DNA from: Deinococcus malanensis
Lineage (GTDB): Bacteria > Deinococcota > Deinococci > Deinococcales > Deinococcaceae
DNA: 64,000 nt
NCBI RefSeq assembly: GCF_014647655.1
Contig: NZ_BMPP01000007.1
Coordinates: 124,001-188,000, forward strand
Reading direction: 5' to 3'
The translations under genes and the position numbers were made by a program. Every line of letters starts with the position of its first letter. Position 1 is the first letter of the stretch. A model generated the notes under the pieces. The model was not told the DNA's origin. It did no database searches and worked only from the letters and a program-made list of their open reading frames with translations. Of the stretch, positions 52,491 to 64,000 are shown piece after piece.

Positions 52491-53372
52491 ATGACAAACG
52501 TGCTGGTGACGGGGGCGACAGGGTTCGTGGGCCGGGCCGTGGTGAAAGAGCTGCTGGAGCGGGAGCACCGGGTGTTCGCAGGATCACGCCAGGGGGAAGC
52601 GGTGGGCGGTGCCCGCGGTCTGAAGCTGGACGCAACCGACCTGAGCAGCGTCATGCGCGCCGTGGGTGAGGCCAGTCCCGAAGCAGTGATTCATCTGGTT
52701 GGCATCATTCAGGAGCAGGGAGACCAGACCTTCGCCCGGGTGCATGTCGAGGGGACCCGGCATGTGCTGGCTGCCACCCCCCGCGGCGCACGCTACCTGC
52801 ACATGAGTGCCCTGGGCGCCGGGGACATTCCGGACAGCCGCTACAGCGTGACGAAAGCTGAAGCCGAGGCGCTGGTGCAGGGCAGCGGTCTGAACTGGAC
52901 GATTTTCCGGCCCAGCCTGATTTTCGGAGTGGGCGACGACTTTTTCGGGCGGGTCCTCAAGGATCTGGTGTCGGCCGCGCCGGTGGTGCCACAGATCGGC
53001 GACGGCCGCTTTCCTTTCCGGCCCGTCAGTGTGGAGGACGTCGCGCAGGCCTTTGTCACGGCGCTGGACCGTCCGGAGACCGCCGGCCATATTTATCCCC
53101 TGACCGGCCCGCAGGAATTCACCTTCCGCGAACTGCTGGACCTGGAACTGGCAGCTCTGGGCAAGAAAAAACCCGTCGTACCGGTGCCACTGGCGCTGAT
53201 GAACCTGGGCGTGCCGCTGATGCAGATGCTGCCCAGTCCACCAATTACCCGGGACCAGTACGCCATGCTGAAGGCCGGCAACACCGCCCCGAACGACGAG
53301 GCCCGTCAGGCGTTCGGGCTGCCGATGCACCGCCTGCAGGATCGCCTGGGGCAGATCGTGCAGGGCCGTTAG
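52491..53372 (+). CDS. NAD(P)-binding NDUFA9-like atypical SDR protein
   Basis: 293 residues (an ATG three codons earlier, at 52482, is also possible). [20 protein letters not shown] is the Rossmann glycine motif; the substrate region has [16 protein letters not shown] and [12 protein letters not shown] with YxxxK-like spacing, [14 protein letters not shown] and [10 protein letters not shown]. These match the complex I NDUFA9-like/atypical SDR-5 group, whose bacterial members often act on quinone or membrane lipid precursors. It converges on rarA with the two stop codons overlapping. No Shine-Dalgarno site is clear. Confidence 0.87.
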   Translation: MTNVLVTGATGFVGRAVVKELLEREHRVFAGSRQGEAVGGARGLKLDATDLSSVMRAVGEASPEAVIHLVGIIQEQGDQTFARVHVEGTRHVLAATPRGARYLHMSALGAGDIPDSRYSVTKAEAEALVQGSGLNWTIFRPSLIFGVGDDFFGRVLKDLVSAAPVVPQIGDGRFPFRPVSVEDVAQAFVTALDRPETAGHIYPLTGPQEFTFRELLDLELAALGKKKPVVPVPLALMNLGVPLMQMLPSPPITRDQYAMLKAGNTAPNDEARQAFGLPMHRLQDRLGQIVQGR

Positions 53373-54688
53373 GACCCGGAAGGCTCCTCCTCAGCGCGGA
53401 CTTCCCCATGCGCCTCGCGCAGCTTGCGCCAGCGTTCGGCCATGCGCGCCTCCCAGCCCTCGCCGGTGGGGCGTAGAGGTCGAGCTGCACCCCTTCAGGC
53501 AGGTAAAACTGCTCGAACGAGCCCTGGGGGTCATCGAAATAGTAGGCGTAGCCCTTGCCGTAGCCCTGCGCGCGCATCAATGCCGTGGGGGCGTTGCGCA
53601 GGTGAACCGGCACCGGCAGGCTCTCCCCTTCCCTCACTGCCCGCAGCGCGTCCCTCCAGGCGTTGTAGACGCTGTTGCTTTTGGGTGCCAGCGCCAGGTA
53701 CACCACCGCCTGGGCCAGCGCGAGGTCGCCTTCGGGACTGCCCAGAAACTCCACGCTGTCGCGCGCGGCAATGGCCAGCCTCAGCGCCTGGGGATCGGCC
53801 AGACCGATGTCCTCGGACGCCATGCGGACCACACGCCGGGCAACATAACCGGTATCGGCGCCCCCCTTGATCATGCGGGCCAGCCAGTAGAGGCTGGCGT
53901 CCACGTGCGAGCCACGCACGCTCTTGTGAAGCGCACTGATCAGGTTGTAGAAGTCCTCCCCGTTCTTGTCCATGGCCGGCAGGTGACGTCCGAACGCTTC
54001 GGTGACCGCCTCGGGCGTGACTGGATCAGCCAGCGTGGCTGCCACCTCCAGGGTGCTCAGGGCGCGCCGGGCGTCACCGTCCGCGCGCCGGGCGTCACCG
54101 TCCGCCAGCCGCGCGAGCAGGTCCATGGCTTCGGGCTCGATGCTCACGCCCGGCAGACCGCGTTCGTCGGACAGGGCACGTTCCAGCAGCCCTCTGATGT
54201 CCTCCTGCGTCAACGCTTCCAAAACCAGCGTGCGGGCCCGTGAGCGCAATGCCGGGTTGACCTCGAAACTGGGGTTCTCGGTGGTCGCCCCGATCAGGGT
54301 CAGCAGTCCGGACTTCCCCATGCGGCAGCAGGGCGTCCTGCTGGGCCTTATTAAAACGGTGAATCTCGTCGAGAAACAGGATGGTGCGGGTGCCACGGGC
54401 GCGCAGCCGCTCGGCTTCCGTGACGGCCTCGCGCACGTCCTTGACGCCTGCCGAAACGGCCGACAGGGCAATGAAATGCGCGCCGACCTCGCCGGCGAGC
54501 AGCCGCGCCAGGGTGGTCTTGCCGACGCCGGGTGGTCCCCACAGGATCAGGCTGCCCAGCCGGCCGGACTGCAGCACGCGGGTCAGCGGCCGGCCCGGGC
54601 CAAGCAGATGTGTCTGTCCCACCACTTCGGCCACCGTATGGGGGCGCAGGCGTTCGGCCAGAGGCGCGGGCGGGTCGAACAGGGTCAC
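53369..54688 (-). pseudogene. rarA: rarA (mgsA) AAA+ ATPase, broken by two frameshifts and a 21-bp duplication
   Basis: The N-terminal half (GTG 54688: [15 protein letters not shown], Walker [21 protein letters not shown], Walker [21 protein letters not shown]) is intact to about 54324, then shifts frame. The second half continues in another frame with [38 protein letters not shown] and [18 protein letters not shown] text ([15 protein letters not shown]). A tandem 21-bp repeat (54062-54103) doubles ADGDARR in the sensor 2 region. Near the end a missing base in the G-run 53468-53471 shifts it again; restoring it gives a normal RarA tail ([20 protein letters not shown]) ending at 53369. RarA handles stalled replication forks. 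Sequencing error is possible but less likely for three separate lesions. Confidence 0.85.
54062..54103. repeat. 21-bp tandem duplication inside rarA
   Basis: Two identical 21-bp units (54062-54082 and 54083-54103) encode ADGDARR twice. RarA proteins normally have this motif once. Confidence 0.9.
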
Positions 54689-54767
54689 GCGGCGAGCATA
54701 GGCCGCGCCCGGGGAAGCTGGCATGAGGGTTTTTTTCATGTGCGGGCCTGACAGGGTCACGCGCGCT

Positions 54768-54773
54768 TACCCT
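54768..54773 (+). promoter_or_regulatory. -10 box TACCCT for a leaderless small gene
   Basis: TACCCT ends 6 nt before ATG 54780, and no ribosome site is present. Confidence 0.5.
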
Positions 54774-54779
54774 GACCCC

Positions 54780-55046
54780 ATGGAGTTTCAGGAGCAGGTA
54801 CGCGCGGCCGGTTTTCCCGACGGCATGGAAGTGACCCGGCGCGAGGATGACGACAACCGTATCTTCCGGGTGCTGCAGGGCGCCTACGGCGTGGAACTGG
54901 TCCTGACGGCCGAAGCCTGCCGGATGTACGGCGAAGGCCCCAGCACCGCCCTGGCACTGACCGAGCTGAGAAAAGCGGTGGACGCGGGTCTGCCGCAGGT
55001 GCATCTGGACGGCACCCTGGAGCGCCTGACACTGGTCGGCGACTGA
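54780..55046 (+). CDS. Small conserved-looking hypothetical protein
   Basis: 88 residues, [18 protein letters not shown] at the start, mixed alpha/beta with an acidic composition; no family recognised and no Cys-based motif beyond one Cys. ATG 54780 follows TACCCT plus 6 nt, i.e. leaderless. It ends 58 nt before gcvT, which has its own leaderless-type promoter, and is divergent from rarA. The alternating codon pattern and compact start support a real gene. Confidence 0.7.
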   Translation: MEFQEQVRAAGFPDGMEVTRREDDDNRIFRVLQGAYGVELVLTAEACRMYGEGPSTALALTELRKAVDAGLPQVHLDGTLERLTLVGD

Positions 55047-55092
55047 GGCCTGAAACGTCCAGGCGGGCCGGACATGAGCAGCCCCAGTCCGG

Positions 55093-55098
55093 TACAGT
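55093..55098 (+). promoter_or_regulatory. -10 box TACAGT for leaderless gcvT
   Basis: TACAGT ends 6 nt before GTG 55105. With only 58 nt to the preceding gene there is no room for a glycine riboswitch. Confidence 0.55.
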
Positions 55099-55104
55099 TT
55101 TGCC

Positions 55105-56178
55105 GTGACCCAGACCCCAGAAACAGCGCTCAAGCGGACCCCGCTGCATGCCGCCCATCTCCGTGCAGGGGCCCGGATGGTGCCGTTCGGCGGCTGGGAC
55201 ATGCCTGTCCAGTACAGCGGTCTCAAGGCCGAGCATCAGGCGGTGCGTGGGGCGGCCGGGGTGTTCGACGTCTCGCACATGGGCGAGTTCCGTATCCAGG
55301 GTGAGGGCGCCCTGGCTTTCCTGCAGCACGTCACCCCCAACGACGTGAGCAAGCTGCGCCCCGGCCGCGCCCAGTACAACTGGCTGCCCAACGACCGGGG
55401 CGGCCTGGTGGACGACATCTATATCTACATGGCCCGCGAAAACGAGTACCTGATGGTCGTGAACGCCAGCAATATCGACAAGGACTGGGCGCATCTGCAG
55501 ACCCTGGCGGCCGGCTTCGACGTCACGCTGACCAACGAGTCCGACCGCTGGGCGCTGCTGGCGGTTCAGGGCCCCAAAGCAGCCGAGACGCTGCAACCTC
55601 ACGTGGACGTGGACCTGGGCAGCAGGAAGAAGAACGCCTACTTCCCGGCCCGCCTGTTCGGCTTCGACGTGCATCTGGCCCGCACCGGCTATACCGGTGA
55701 GGACGGCTTCGAGGTGTTTATCGACGCCAGCGAGGCCGAGACCGTGTGGGACAAACTGATGGCGATAGGCGTAACACCGGCCGGGCTGGGTGCGCGCGAC
55801 ACCCTGCGCCTGGAAGCGGGCTTTCCCCTGTACGGCCATGAATTCGCCGACGACATTCACCCCCTGAGCAGCCACTACACCTGGGTGGTCAAGGACAAAT
55901 CCCACCACGGCCGCGACGCCCTGCGACTGCCGGCCCAGCAGAAACTGATCGGCCTGAAGCTGGACAAGGTACCGGTGCGCGAGGGCTACCCGGTGCTACA
56001 GAGCGGGCAGGTGGTTGGGCACGTCACCAGTGGAACCAGCAGCCCCACCCTGGGCCACCCCATCGCCCTGGCACTGGTGCAGGCGAGTGCCGCTTCATCC
56101 ACCGACTTCGAGGTGGAAGTCCGTGGCAAGGCGCACCCGGCCACCCGGACCGACGTTCCTTTCTACAAGGCCCCCTAA
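55105..56178 (+). CDS. gcvT: Glycine cleavage system T-protein (aminomethyltransferase)
   Basis: 357 residues. [20 protein letters not shown] is the N-terminal signature; [13 protein letters not shown], the folate-binding region and [13 protein letters not shown] (conserved Asp) follow, and [19 protein letters not shown] is present. It transfers the methylene group from the H-protein-bound intermediate to tetrahydrofolate and releases ammonia. Start is GTG, apparently leaderless. gcvH and gcvP follow on the same strand. Confidence 0.97.
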   Translation: MTQTPETALKRTPLHAAHLRAGARMVPFGGWDMPVQYSGLKAEHQAVRGAAGVFDVSHMGEFRIQGEGALAFLQHVTPNDVSKLRPGRAQYNWLPNDRGGLVDDIYIYMARENEYLMVVNASNIDKDWAHLQTLAAGFDVTLTNESDRWALLAVQGPKAAETLQPHVDVDLGSRKKNAYFPARLFGFDVHLARTGYTGEDGFEVFIDASEAETVWDKLMAIGVTPAGLGARDTLRLEAGFPLYGHEFADDIHPLSSHYTWVVKDKSHHGRDALRLPAQQKLIGLKLDKVPVREGYPVLQSGQVVGHVTSGTSSPTLGHPIALALVQASAASSTDFEVEVRGKAHPATRTDVPFYKAP

Positions 56179-56262
56179 CCAGTAGCCTGGGGCCTGAAGT
56201 CTTGGCACCCGGCCCAACCGGACATTCCTTTCCCTGCCCACTCATCCCCAGGAGCGACCACC

Positions 56263-56625
56263 ATGACCACCCCCACCACCCTGAAATACGCGGCTTCCCA
56301 CGAATGGCTCTCCGACGACGGCACGGTCGGCATAACCGATCACGCGCAGGAACAGCTGGGCGATGTGGTGTACGTCGAACTGCCTGAAGTGGGCCGCGAA
56401 GTGACCGCTGGCGAGGCCGTGGCCGTCGTGGAAAGCGTCAAAACCGCCTCGGACATCTATGCACCGGCCAGTGGCCGCATCGTGGCCGTCAACGATGAAC
56501 TCAGCGGCAACCCCGAACTCGTCAACAGTGCTCCCTATGAAGGTGGCTGGCTGTTCAAGCTGGAAGTCACTGAGGAAGGCACGGACCTGCTCGACGCCGC
56601 CGCCTACGACGCCCAGGCCCACTAA
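56263..56625 (+). CDS. gcvH: Glycine cleavage system H-protein
   Basis: 120 residues, lipoyl-carrier fold. The lipoylated Lys lies in [15 protein letters not shown]. It shuttles the aminomethyl group between P-, T- and L-proteins. CAGGAG lies 9 nt before the ATG; 84 nt separate it from gcvT and 97 nt from gcvP. Confidence 0.97.
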   Translation: MTTPTTLKYAASHEWLSDDGTVGITDHAQEQLGDVVYVELPEVGREVTAGEAVAVVESVKTASDIYAPASGRIVAVNDELSGNPELVNSAPYEGGWLFKLEVTEEGTDLLDAAAYDAQAH

Positions 56626-56645
56626 AGACCCCCGCAGGCAGCCGG

Positions 56646-56677
56646 TCACGGGTTCGGGGGCGACCCGCAGCCCGTGA
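56646..56677 (+). other. Hairpin between gcvH and gcvP
   Basis: 7-bp perfect stem TCACGGG/CCCGTGA (56646-56652, 56671-56677) enclosing a smaller GGGT/ACCC pair. No T-run. Possible message stabiliser or partial attenuator within the gcv operon. Confidence 0.4.
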
Positions 56678-56722
56678 TTGCTGTACCTGTGCCACGACTC
56701 TTCCACTTCTGCAAGGAGTTCC

Positions 56723-59572
<2,850 letters not shown>

Positions 59573-59584
59573 GCCAGCAGAAGT

Positions 59585-59624
59585 AAAGAAGACGGCGCCC
59601 TGACAACGGGGCGCCGTCTTCTTT
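59585..59624 (+). terminator. gcv operon intrinsic terminator
   Basis: 16-bp perfect stem (59585-59600 with 59609-59624), 8-nt loop, ending in TTCTTT. Directly downstream of the gcvP stop. Confidence 0.9.
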
Positions 59625-59660
59625 CACAGTCAGCCCACACCCCTACCGCCCCATACCCCC

Positions 59661-59835
59661 GAAGGCTGTCGTGCGCGCAGCGCGCGGGCCATTTCAGCTG
59701 TGCGGCAGTATGGCGTCGAGGCCGGACACGGAAACAGGGCTGGCAAAGCCACGACCTCAGTCAAATCTCTTGCCCAGTGCCAACGAAAACTCCCCCTGCC
59801 CCAAAGGGACAGTGGGCCGGGGGTGGGGTAACCAG
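59661..59835 (+). repeat. Interspersed non-coding repeat, copy A
   Basis: About 170 bp with three conserved blocks shared with copy B (63682-63851, opposite strand): a GC palindromic head (GTCGTGCGCG-AGCGCGCGGG), ATGGCGTCGA in the middle and TGCCAACGAAA followed by CTCCCCCTGCCCC at the end. The middle sequence varies. The rest of the 657-nt gap from gcvP to the next gene has no convincing gene; a minus-strand 104-codon frame near 59938-60252 was considered and not accepted. Confidence 0.75.
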
Positions 59836-60229
59836 CCAGCGGAACCAACAGCCTCCCTCGCTTCACTTGACAGTGACCGAGATACGCCCGGCCGTCTCCA
59901 ACACCAGAAAATCCACGTCACTGAATGTCTCGTGCCCTTAGGCCAGGACGGCTGACAGCAGGTCTGCCCTGCTCAATTGCTCGCTACGTAACGCCTTTTC
60001 CGAAAAAGTGCAGTCGCCGTACAGGATCACCGGCGCAGAAGAAACGATCTGGGTCCCGTACGGGCTCGCTTGTAGATAGAAGCTGTAACCCAGGCCAAAA
60101 GCTGCTCTCACATGGGTCTTGCCCAGGTCATTCTCTCTTCCCGGCGCGCTTTTCAACGCCCCTTCACCCGTCCTCCACAACGTGCTCCGGCTAACGCTTC
60201 TGGTCCGCTCATCATGGTGCAGTACCCCC

Positions 60230-60604
60230 ATGACGACTACGGACAGCTTCATGCAGGCCCTACAGCAGGCAGAACAGACCGGAAACGTGGACGCCCTGGT
60301 CGCCCTGCATGCCCCCGACGTTACCCTACGGAATCTGACGGCTCAGACCTGGGAAGGGCAGGACGGCGCGCGGGCCTTCTGGGAGGCGTATCTGGGCGCC
60401 TTTGACCGGATTCGCAGCGAGTTCACCCGCAGTCAGGAAAATGATGGTCTGGGCGTCATGGAATGGGAAGCCACCGGTCAGGTCAGGGGCGGGCACGAGC
60501 TGGCTTACCGGGGAGTCAGCCTGATCGATATAGAAGGTGAGCAGGTCAAGGCTTTCCGTACGTATTACGACAGCGCCGCGTTCGTGACCCCAGTCAGTTC
60601 CTGA
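60230..60604 (+). CDS. NTF2-like/SnoaL-like protein
   Basis: 124 residues, MTTTDSFMQALQQAEQTGNV. The cone-shaped NTF2 fold is suggested by DVTLRNLTAQTWEGQDGARAFW-type text (first strand pair), LGVMEWEATGQVRGG and YRGVSLIDIEGEQVKAFRTYYD (the strand pairs of the sheet). Members include small-molecule isomerases and polyketide cyclases, and many are of unknown function. No ribosome site is seen before ATG 60230. It stands alone between the repeat region and the minus-strand cupin gene. Confidence 0.8.
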   Translation: MTTTDSFMQALQQAEQTGNVDALVALHAPDVTLRNLTAQTWEGQDGARAFWEAYLGAFDRIRSEFTRSQENDGLGVMEWEATGQVRGGHELAYRGVSLIDIEGEQVKAFRTYYDSAAFVTPVSS

Positions 60605-60692
60605 ACCGGGACAGCTTCTACAGTCAGCGCCTGAAGAGACCGCAGAACCAGGCCCACCGCAACTTCGCGGTGGGCCCAGAATTTGTTCTGCT

Positions 60693-61022
60693 TCAGCGGT
60701 TCGCAGCCGGGGTGGTGACCTCCACCGCGGTCAGGGTCTCCAGCACCCGGTAGACATGCTCGGCGCCTGAGGGAACGCGGTAGCTGTCCCCGGCCTCCAG
60801 CATGACCGACTGTCCGTCCACTGTCAGTTCCACCCGGCCGCTGATGACATAGCCCAGCGTCTCATAGTCATTACGGCTGGGTTGTTTTTCTGCCGTGTCC
60901 GCAGGCTGCTCGTTGTGCCACAGGCGCATGCTGCTGCTTTCACCGCGAATCAGCTGGTGCTCACCATGCTGGCCATGAGTGGTCTCACTGCGGCTGACTT
61001 TATAGGTGCTGGACTGGGTCAT
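60693..61022 (-). CDS. Small cupin-domain protein
   Basis: 109 residues forming one cupin barrel: motif 1 region DYETLGYVISGRVELTVDGQ and motif 2 region AGDSYRVPSGAEHVYRVLE. The usual His pair of motif 1 is not obvious (ETLGYVISGRVE), so metal binding is uncertain. AAGGAGG before ATG 61022. It starts 31 nt after the DJ-1-type gene stop, so the two form an operon, perhaps a stress-response pair. Confidence 0.85.
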   Translation of the reverse strand: MTQSSTYKVSRSETTHGQHGEHQLIRGESSSMRLWHNEQPADTAEKQPSRNDYETLGYVISGRVELTVDGQSVMLEAGDSYRVPSGAEHVYRVLETLTAVEVTTPAANR

Positions 61023-61053
61023 GCGGGAACCTCCTTGAGGAAGAAAAAAGGGT

Positions 61054-61623
61054 TTACTTGCGCCGACTGTTGTGGTCACCCTCAGCGAATTCCTCAATCA
61101 GCTTGGCATTGAACGCCGGCAGGTCTCCGGGGTTGCGGCTGGTGACCACGCCCTTGTCCGTCACGACCTCCTCGTCGACCCACTCGGCACCGGCCATGGT
61201 CAGTTCGTGGCGCAGGCTGGGCCAGCTGGTCATACGCAGGCCCCGGGCAATGCCGGTCTCGCTGAGGCTCCAGGGGCCGTGGCAGATGGCCCCGATCGGT
61301 TTGCCCTCGTCATAGAAGGCGCGCACCATCCGCATGGCGTCGGGGCTGAGGCGCAGTTTGTCGGGATTCACGGTGCCGCCGGGCAGAATCAGGCCGTCGT
61401 ACTCGTTGACATTGACCTCCTCGGCGGTCTTGTCCACCGGGTAGCGGCCCTGAGGCTCCATGTCGTTTTTCATGGTCTGGATCTCGCCGTCCTGCAAGCT
61501 AACCAGGTGGGTCACGGCACCAGCCTGCTCGACGGCTTCACGGGGGCTGGTCAACTCGATTTCCTCGACACCGTCGGCGGCGAGAATGGCGATGGTCTTG
61601 CCTTGCAGGGACGGAGCAGTCAT
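61054..61623 (-). CDS. DJ-1/PfpI family protein (general stress protein 18-like)
   Basis: 189 residues. [14 protein letters not shown] at the N-terminus (conserved Glu) and GAICHGPW with Cys114-His115 at the nucleophile elbow define the family. Members act as glyoxalase/deglycase-type or chaperone-like stress proteins; a DJ-1 superfamily protein of this kind is known in D. radiodurans. ATG 61623 is chosen as the conserved segment starts a few residues later. First gene of a two-gene unit with the cupin. Confidence 0.9.
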   Translation of the reverse strand: MTAPSLQGKTIAILAADGVEEIELTSPREAVEQAGAVTHLVSLQDGEIQTMKNDMEPQGRYPVDKTAEEVNVNEYDGLILPGGTVNPDKLRLSPDAMRMVRAFYDEGKPIGAICHGPWSLSETGIARGLRMTSWPSLRHELTMAGAEWVDEEVVTDKGVVTSRNPGDLPAFNAKLIEEFAEGDHNSRRK

Positions 61624-61914
61624 GCGCTCAAGCTGACCTGCGGGCATGGCCCCGGGGTGACGGGGACCTAAGCCCGGGTTTAAGGGGAGTTACGTCAGAC
61701 TTCATGTCCTTTGGGGGAACTGGGGGTGGCCGCCCACAAGCGGTCCGCGCTGGCACGGCTTCCAGCTGTTCCATCCTGCTTTATGACGTGTCAGACGGCT
61801 TTTGCGCCCTCTAGCCGCCCGGCCGTGCCGGGGCGTACACTGGGGCACTGCCGCCCTAGTTATTCCCAGTCTGGTGAGATCGGGCGTGCCCAGCAGAAAG
61901 GAGGTGAGGCACAC

Positions 61915-63678
61915 ATGGGGACCAAGGAAGACGTTCGTTCGCGGCTCAATATTGCGGATGTGATTGGCGAGCATGTGCGCCTCACCCCTGCCGGCAAGGG
62001 CCGGCTCAAGGGTCTGTGCCCCTTTCACAAGGAAAAGAGCCCCAGTTTCCAGGTGGACACCGAGCAGGGTTATTACTATTGCTTTGGCTGCAAGGCCGGC
62101 GGCGACATCTTTTCCTTCGTGCAGCGCACCGAGAACCTGAGTTTCGGGGATGCCATGCGCAAGCTGGCCGAACAGGCCGGCATTCAGGTAGAAGCCAAAT
62201 ACGGTGAGAAAAGCAGCCGGGACCTGTACGACGTCAACGCCTTTGCGCTGGAGTACTTCAGGGAGCACCTCACGGGACCGGCCCTGGACTACCTGCGCCG
62301 GCGTGGCCTGAGTGACGAGACCATTGCGGCCTTCGAGCTGGGCTACGCCCCGGACGGCTGGGATGGGCTGCTCAAGCGGGCGCGTACCAAGGGCCTTAGT
62401 GAACGGCAACTGCTGGAAGCTGGCCTGCTGATCGAGAACCCGGAATCGGGGCGGGTGTATGACCGCTTCCGGGGCCGCGTCATGTTTCCTATCCGCGACC
62501 ACCTCGGCCGGCTGGTCGGCTACGGCGGCCGGGTCCTTGACGACACCAAACCCAAGTACCTGAACACCCCGGAAACCGAGGCGTTCCGCAAGGGCGAGCT
62601 GCTGTACGGCCTGGACAAGGCCCGCACCCAGCTCAGAGGCGGCTCGGAGCTGGTCGTCGTGGAAGGGTATATGGACGTCATTACCATGCACCAGCACGGC
62701 TTTACCGGCGCCGTGGCCTCTCTGGGCACCGCGCTGACCGCCGAGCACGCCGCGCTGCTCGAACGCCTGGGCGCGCAGAAGCTGACCCTGATGTTCGACC
62801 AGGACGAGGCCGGGCTCAAAGCGACCCTGTCGGGGCTGGATCAGGTGCTGGGAGCCAAGTTCCGGGTGCGGGCCACCAGCGTCCCCAGCGGCAAGGACCC
62901 TGCCGACGCCCTGCTGGCCGGCGATGACGCGGGGATCCGTCAGGCCCTGGCCGGCGGACTGGATGAAGTGCATTATCGCGTGCAGGCCGCCGTGGAAGCC
63001 CACGGCCTGGGGACCAGCGAGGGCAAACGGCGCGTGCTGATGCAGCTGCTGCCACGCATGCAGAACCTCGATCCCTTAGACGAGGGCGCCGAGCAGATGC
63101 GCACCATCGCCTGCGAGCAGCTGGGCATCAAGCCCGAGGCGCTGCTGGAGTGGATCGCGTCCAAGGCCAAACGCCGCCAGCTGACCGACACGCACCTGGC
63201 CGGTATGAGCACCCACCGCACCGAGGAAGACCGCGAGCTGGCCCTGCTGCGTCAGCTGCTGGTCGACCCCAGCCTGCTGTCCAAGCTGGACGGCAGCACC
63301 CCGTGGCGCAACGAGAGCGTCCGCAAGGTCATGCTGGCCGCCCAGGGTGCGCCGAGCCCCGACGCCATTCTGGACGTTTTCCGCGGCCAGCCCGAAGAGC
63401 AGCTGCTGATCCGCCTGCTGTTCGAGGGCCGCGACGCCGGCACCATCAGCCGCGCGAATTCCCAGCAGTACGAGCAGAACGTCAATGCTTACGCTGCTGC
63501 CGCCGTGGACGACATTCAGGTCAGCATGAGTATCGATTCGCTACGGGCAGAGGTGGAGGCGCTGAAAAAGCAGGTTACGGCGGCGGCGCCGGCTGAGCAG
63601 CTGAGTATGCTCAAGCAGATTCAGGAGTTGCAGCGGGCTATTGAGGCGGAGAAGCGGGCAAGGAGGAGTTCGGCGTAA
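61915..63678 (+). CDS. dnaG: DNA primase
   Basis: 587 residues. The CHC2 zinc-binding domain (Cys35-x2-His38, Cys56-x2-Cys59; [23 protein letters not shown]), the catalytic TOPRIM core ([27 protein letters not shown]) and a C-terminal helicase-binding region with an N-terminal-like coiled end (VEALKKQV and following). It makes RNA primers for replication. AAAGGAGGTGA before ATG 61915 is the strongest ribosome site in the window and fixes the start; the frame is open upstream but not coding. Confidence 0.97.
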   Translation: MGTKEDVRSRLNIADVIGEHVRLTPAGKGRLKGLCPFHKEKSPSFQVDTEQGYYYCFGCKAGGDIFSFVQRTENLSFGDAMRKLAEQAGIQVEAKYGEKSSRDLYDVNAFALEYFREHLTGPALDYLRRRGLSDETIAAFELGYAPDGWDGLLKRARTKGLSERQLLEAGLLIENPESGRVYDRFRGRVMFPIRDHLGRLVGYGGRVLDDTKPKYLNTPETEAFRKGELLYGLDKARTQLRGGSELVVVEGYMDVITMHQHGFTGAVASLGTALTAEHAALLERLGAQKLTLMFDQDEAGLKATLSGLDQVLGAKFRVRATSVPSGKDPADALLAGDDAGIRQALAGGLDEVHYRVQAAVEAHGLGTSEGKRRVLMQLLPRMQNLDPLDEGAEQMRTIACEQLGIKPEALLEWIASKAKRRQLTDTHLAGMSTHRTEEDRELALLRQLLVDPSLLSKLDGSTPWRNESVRKVMLAAQGAPSPDAILDVFRGQPEEQLLIRLLFEGRDAGTISRANSQQYEQNVNAYAAAAVDDIQVSMSIDSLRAEVEALKKQVTAAAPAEQLSMLKQIQELQRAIEAEKRARRSSA

Positions 63679-63681
63679 GTC

Positions 63682-63851
63682 GTTTGCCCCGCCCCCCAGC
63701 CCCCTACCCCAGAGGGGCAGGGGGAGCTTTCGTTGGCACTCGGCAAGGTGAGACAGGAGATGGTAGGGATGCTGGTGCCTTCTGGCGTTCCTGCTTCGAC
63801 GCCATGCTCGACATTCGCGTCATGGCCCGCGCGCTCCGCGCACGACGGCCC
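63682..63851 (-). repeat. Interspersed non-coding repeat, copy B (inverted)
   Basis: Minus-strand copy of the repeat at 59661-59835, starting right after the dnaG stop. The head block, ATGGCGTCGA and the AGTGCCAACGAAA plus CTCCCCCTGCCCC block are conserved. The following 63852-63970 has no gene or repeat that I can recognise. Confidence 0.75.
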
Positions 63852-63970
63852 GGGTTGCTATGACGGTACAGGGGCAAGGTGTCCTGGTGAATGCCGCAGG
63901 GTTCTACTGAAAAAGCAGGAAAAGTTTTTGCTCTTCACTTCCCAGCCTGCCCCCATCACGAGACAGCCAC

Positions 63971-64000
63971 GAAAGCCGTCGTGCGCGGAGCGCGCGGGCG
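63971..64000 (+). repeat. Interspersed non-coding repeat, copy C (start only, cut by window)
   Basis: The last 30 bases match the head of copy A at 26 of 30 positions in the same orientation, so a third copy begins here and runs past the right edge. Confidence 0.65.

Noticed and set aside
53245..53368. Extension of the rarA second-half frame past 53369
   Set aside because: It reads antisense to the NDUFA9-like gene and lacks RarA similarity; correcting one base gives a normal end at 53369.
55047..55104. Possible glycine riboswitch before gcvT
   Set aside because: Only 58 nt are available and the start looks leaderless, so there is no space for a riboswitch.
59938..60252. Minus-strand 104-codon frame between gcvP and the NTF2-like gene
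   Set aside because: No ribosome site, no family, and it overlaps the start of the better-supported NTF2-like gene.

Overview
The window looks like high-GC chromosomal or megaplasmid DNA from a Deinococcus-type bacterium. The main pointers are a Gre-family factor that resembles Gfh1 (a Deinococcus-Thermus protein) more than GreA, a glucose-type solute-binding protein very like the Thermus one, a full 14-gene nuo operon whose NuoG keeps the extra N7 cluster motif, and several genes whose start codon sits 6-9 nt after a TANNNT box with no Shine-Dalgarno site, as in the leaderless transcripts common in Deinococcus. The species cannot be fixed from the sequence alone.

Layout. (1) 1-20.3 kb is a plant-polysaccharide utilisation region. 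A GH52 beta-xylosidase (cut by the left edge) converges on a minus-strand operon of about 14 kb: LacI regulator, solute-binding protein, two ABC permeases, clan-A glycosidase, GH1, GH3, GH3, GH1, VOC protein, Gfo/Idh/MocA dehydrogenase and sugar-phosphate isomerase-like protein. Three copies of a cre-like palindrome flank lacI and a divergent aldo/keto reductase. A MATE transporter and an acetyl-xylan esterase follow. No transporter ATPase gene is present, so MsmX-type ATPase sharing is likely. (2) 20.3-24.3 kb: a C-terminal remnant of glgC, an ABC-F ATPase, and a CHASE2-GGDEF protein preceded by a possible leaderless upstream ORF. (3) 24.3-39.1 kb: nuoA-N (complex I), minus strand. (4) 39.4-45.4 kb: a histidine kinase with a degenerate receiver-like domain, then a ROK regulator with a glucose-type ABC importer. 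(5) 45.4-54.7 kb: lysS, gfh1, an MFS transporter, a probable beta-barrel envelope protein, mutS2, an NDUFA9-like reductase, and rarA carrying three lesions. (6) 54.8-64 kb: a small hypothetical gene, the glycine cleavage genes gcvT-gcvH-gcvP, an NTF2-like protein, DJ-1/PfpI and cupin genes, and dnaG. An interspersed non-coding repeat occurs at 59.66, 63.68 and 63.97 kb.

How the parts work together. Region 1 would import beta-linked oligosaccharides, trim them outside the cell (one GH3 and the clan-A enzyme have signal peptides) and inside it (two GH1, one GH3), and pass the sugars to oxidoreductase/isomerase steps under LacI control. Region 4 takes up glucose-like monosaccharides under ROK control. 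Complex I, the glycine cleavage system, lysS, mutS2 and dnaG are housekeeping. The least expected observations are the multiply damaged rarA with a 16-bp repeat at its frameshift, a possible ATC start for nuoA, RNA structures between the binding-protein and first permease genes of both ABC operons, the upstream ORF of the GGDEF gene, and the interspersed repeat family. All functions are inferred from reading the translated sequences; no database search or composition calculation was run.
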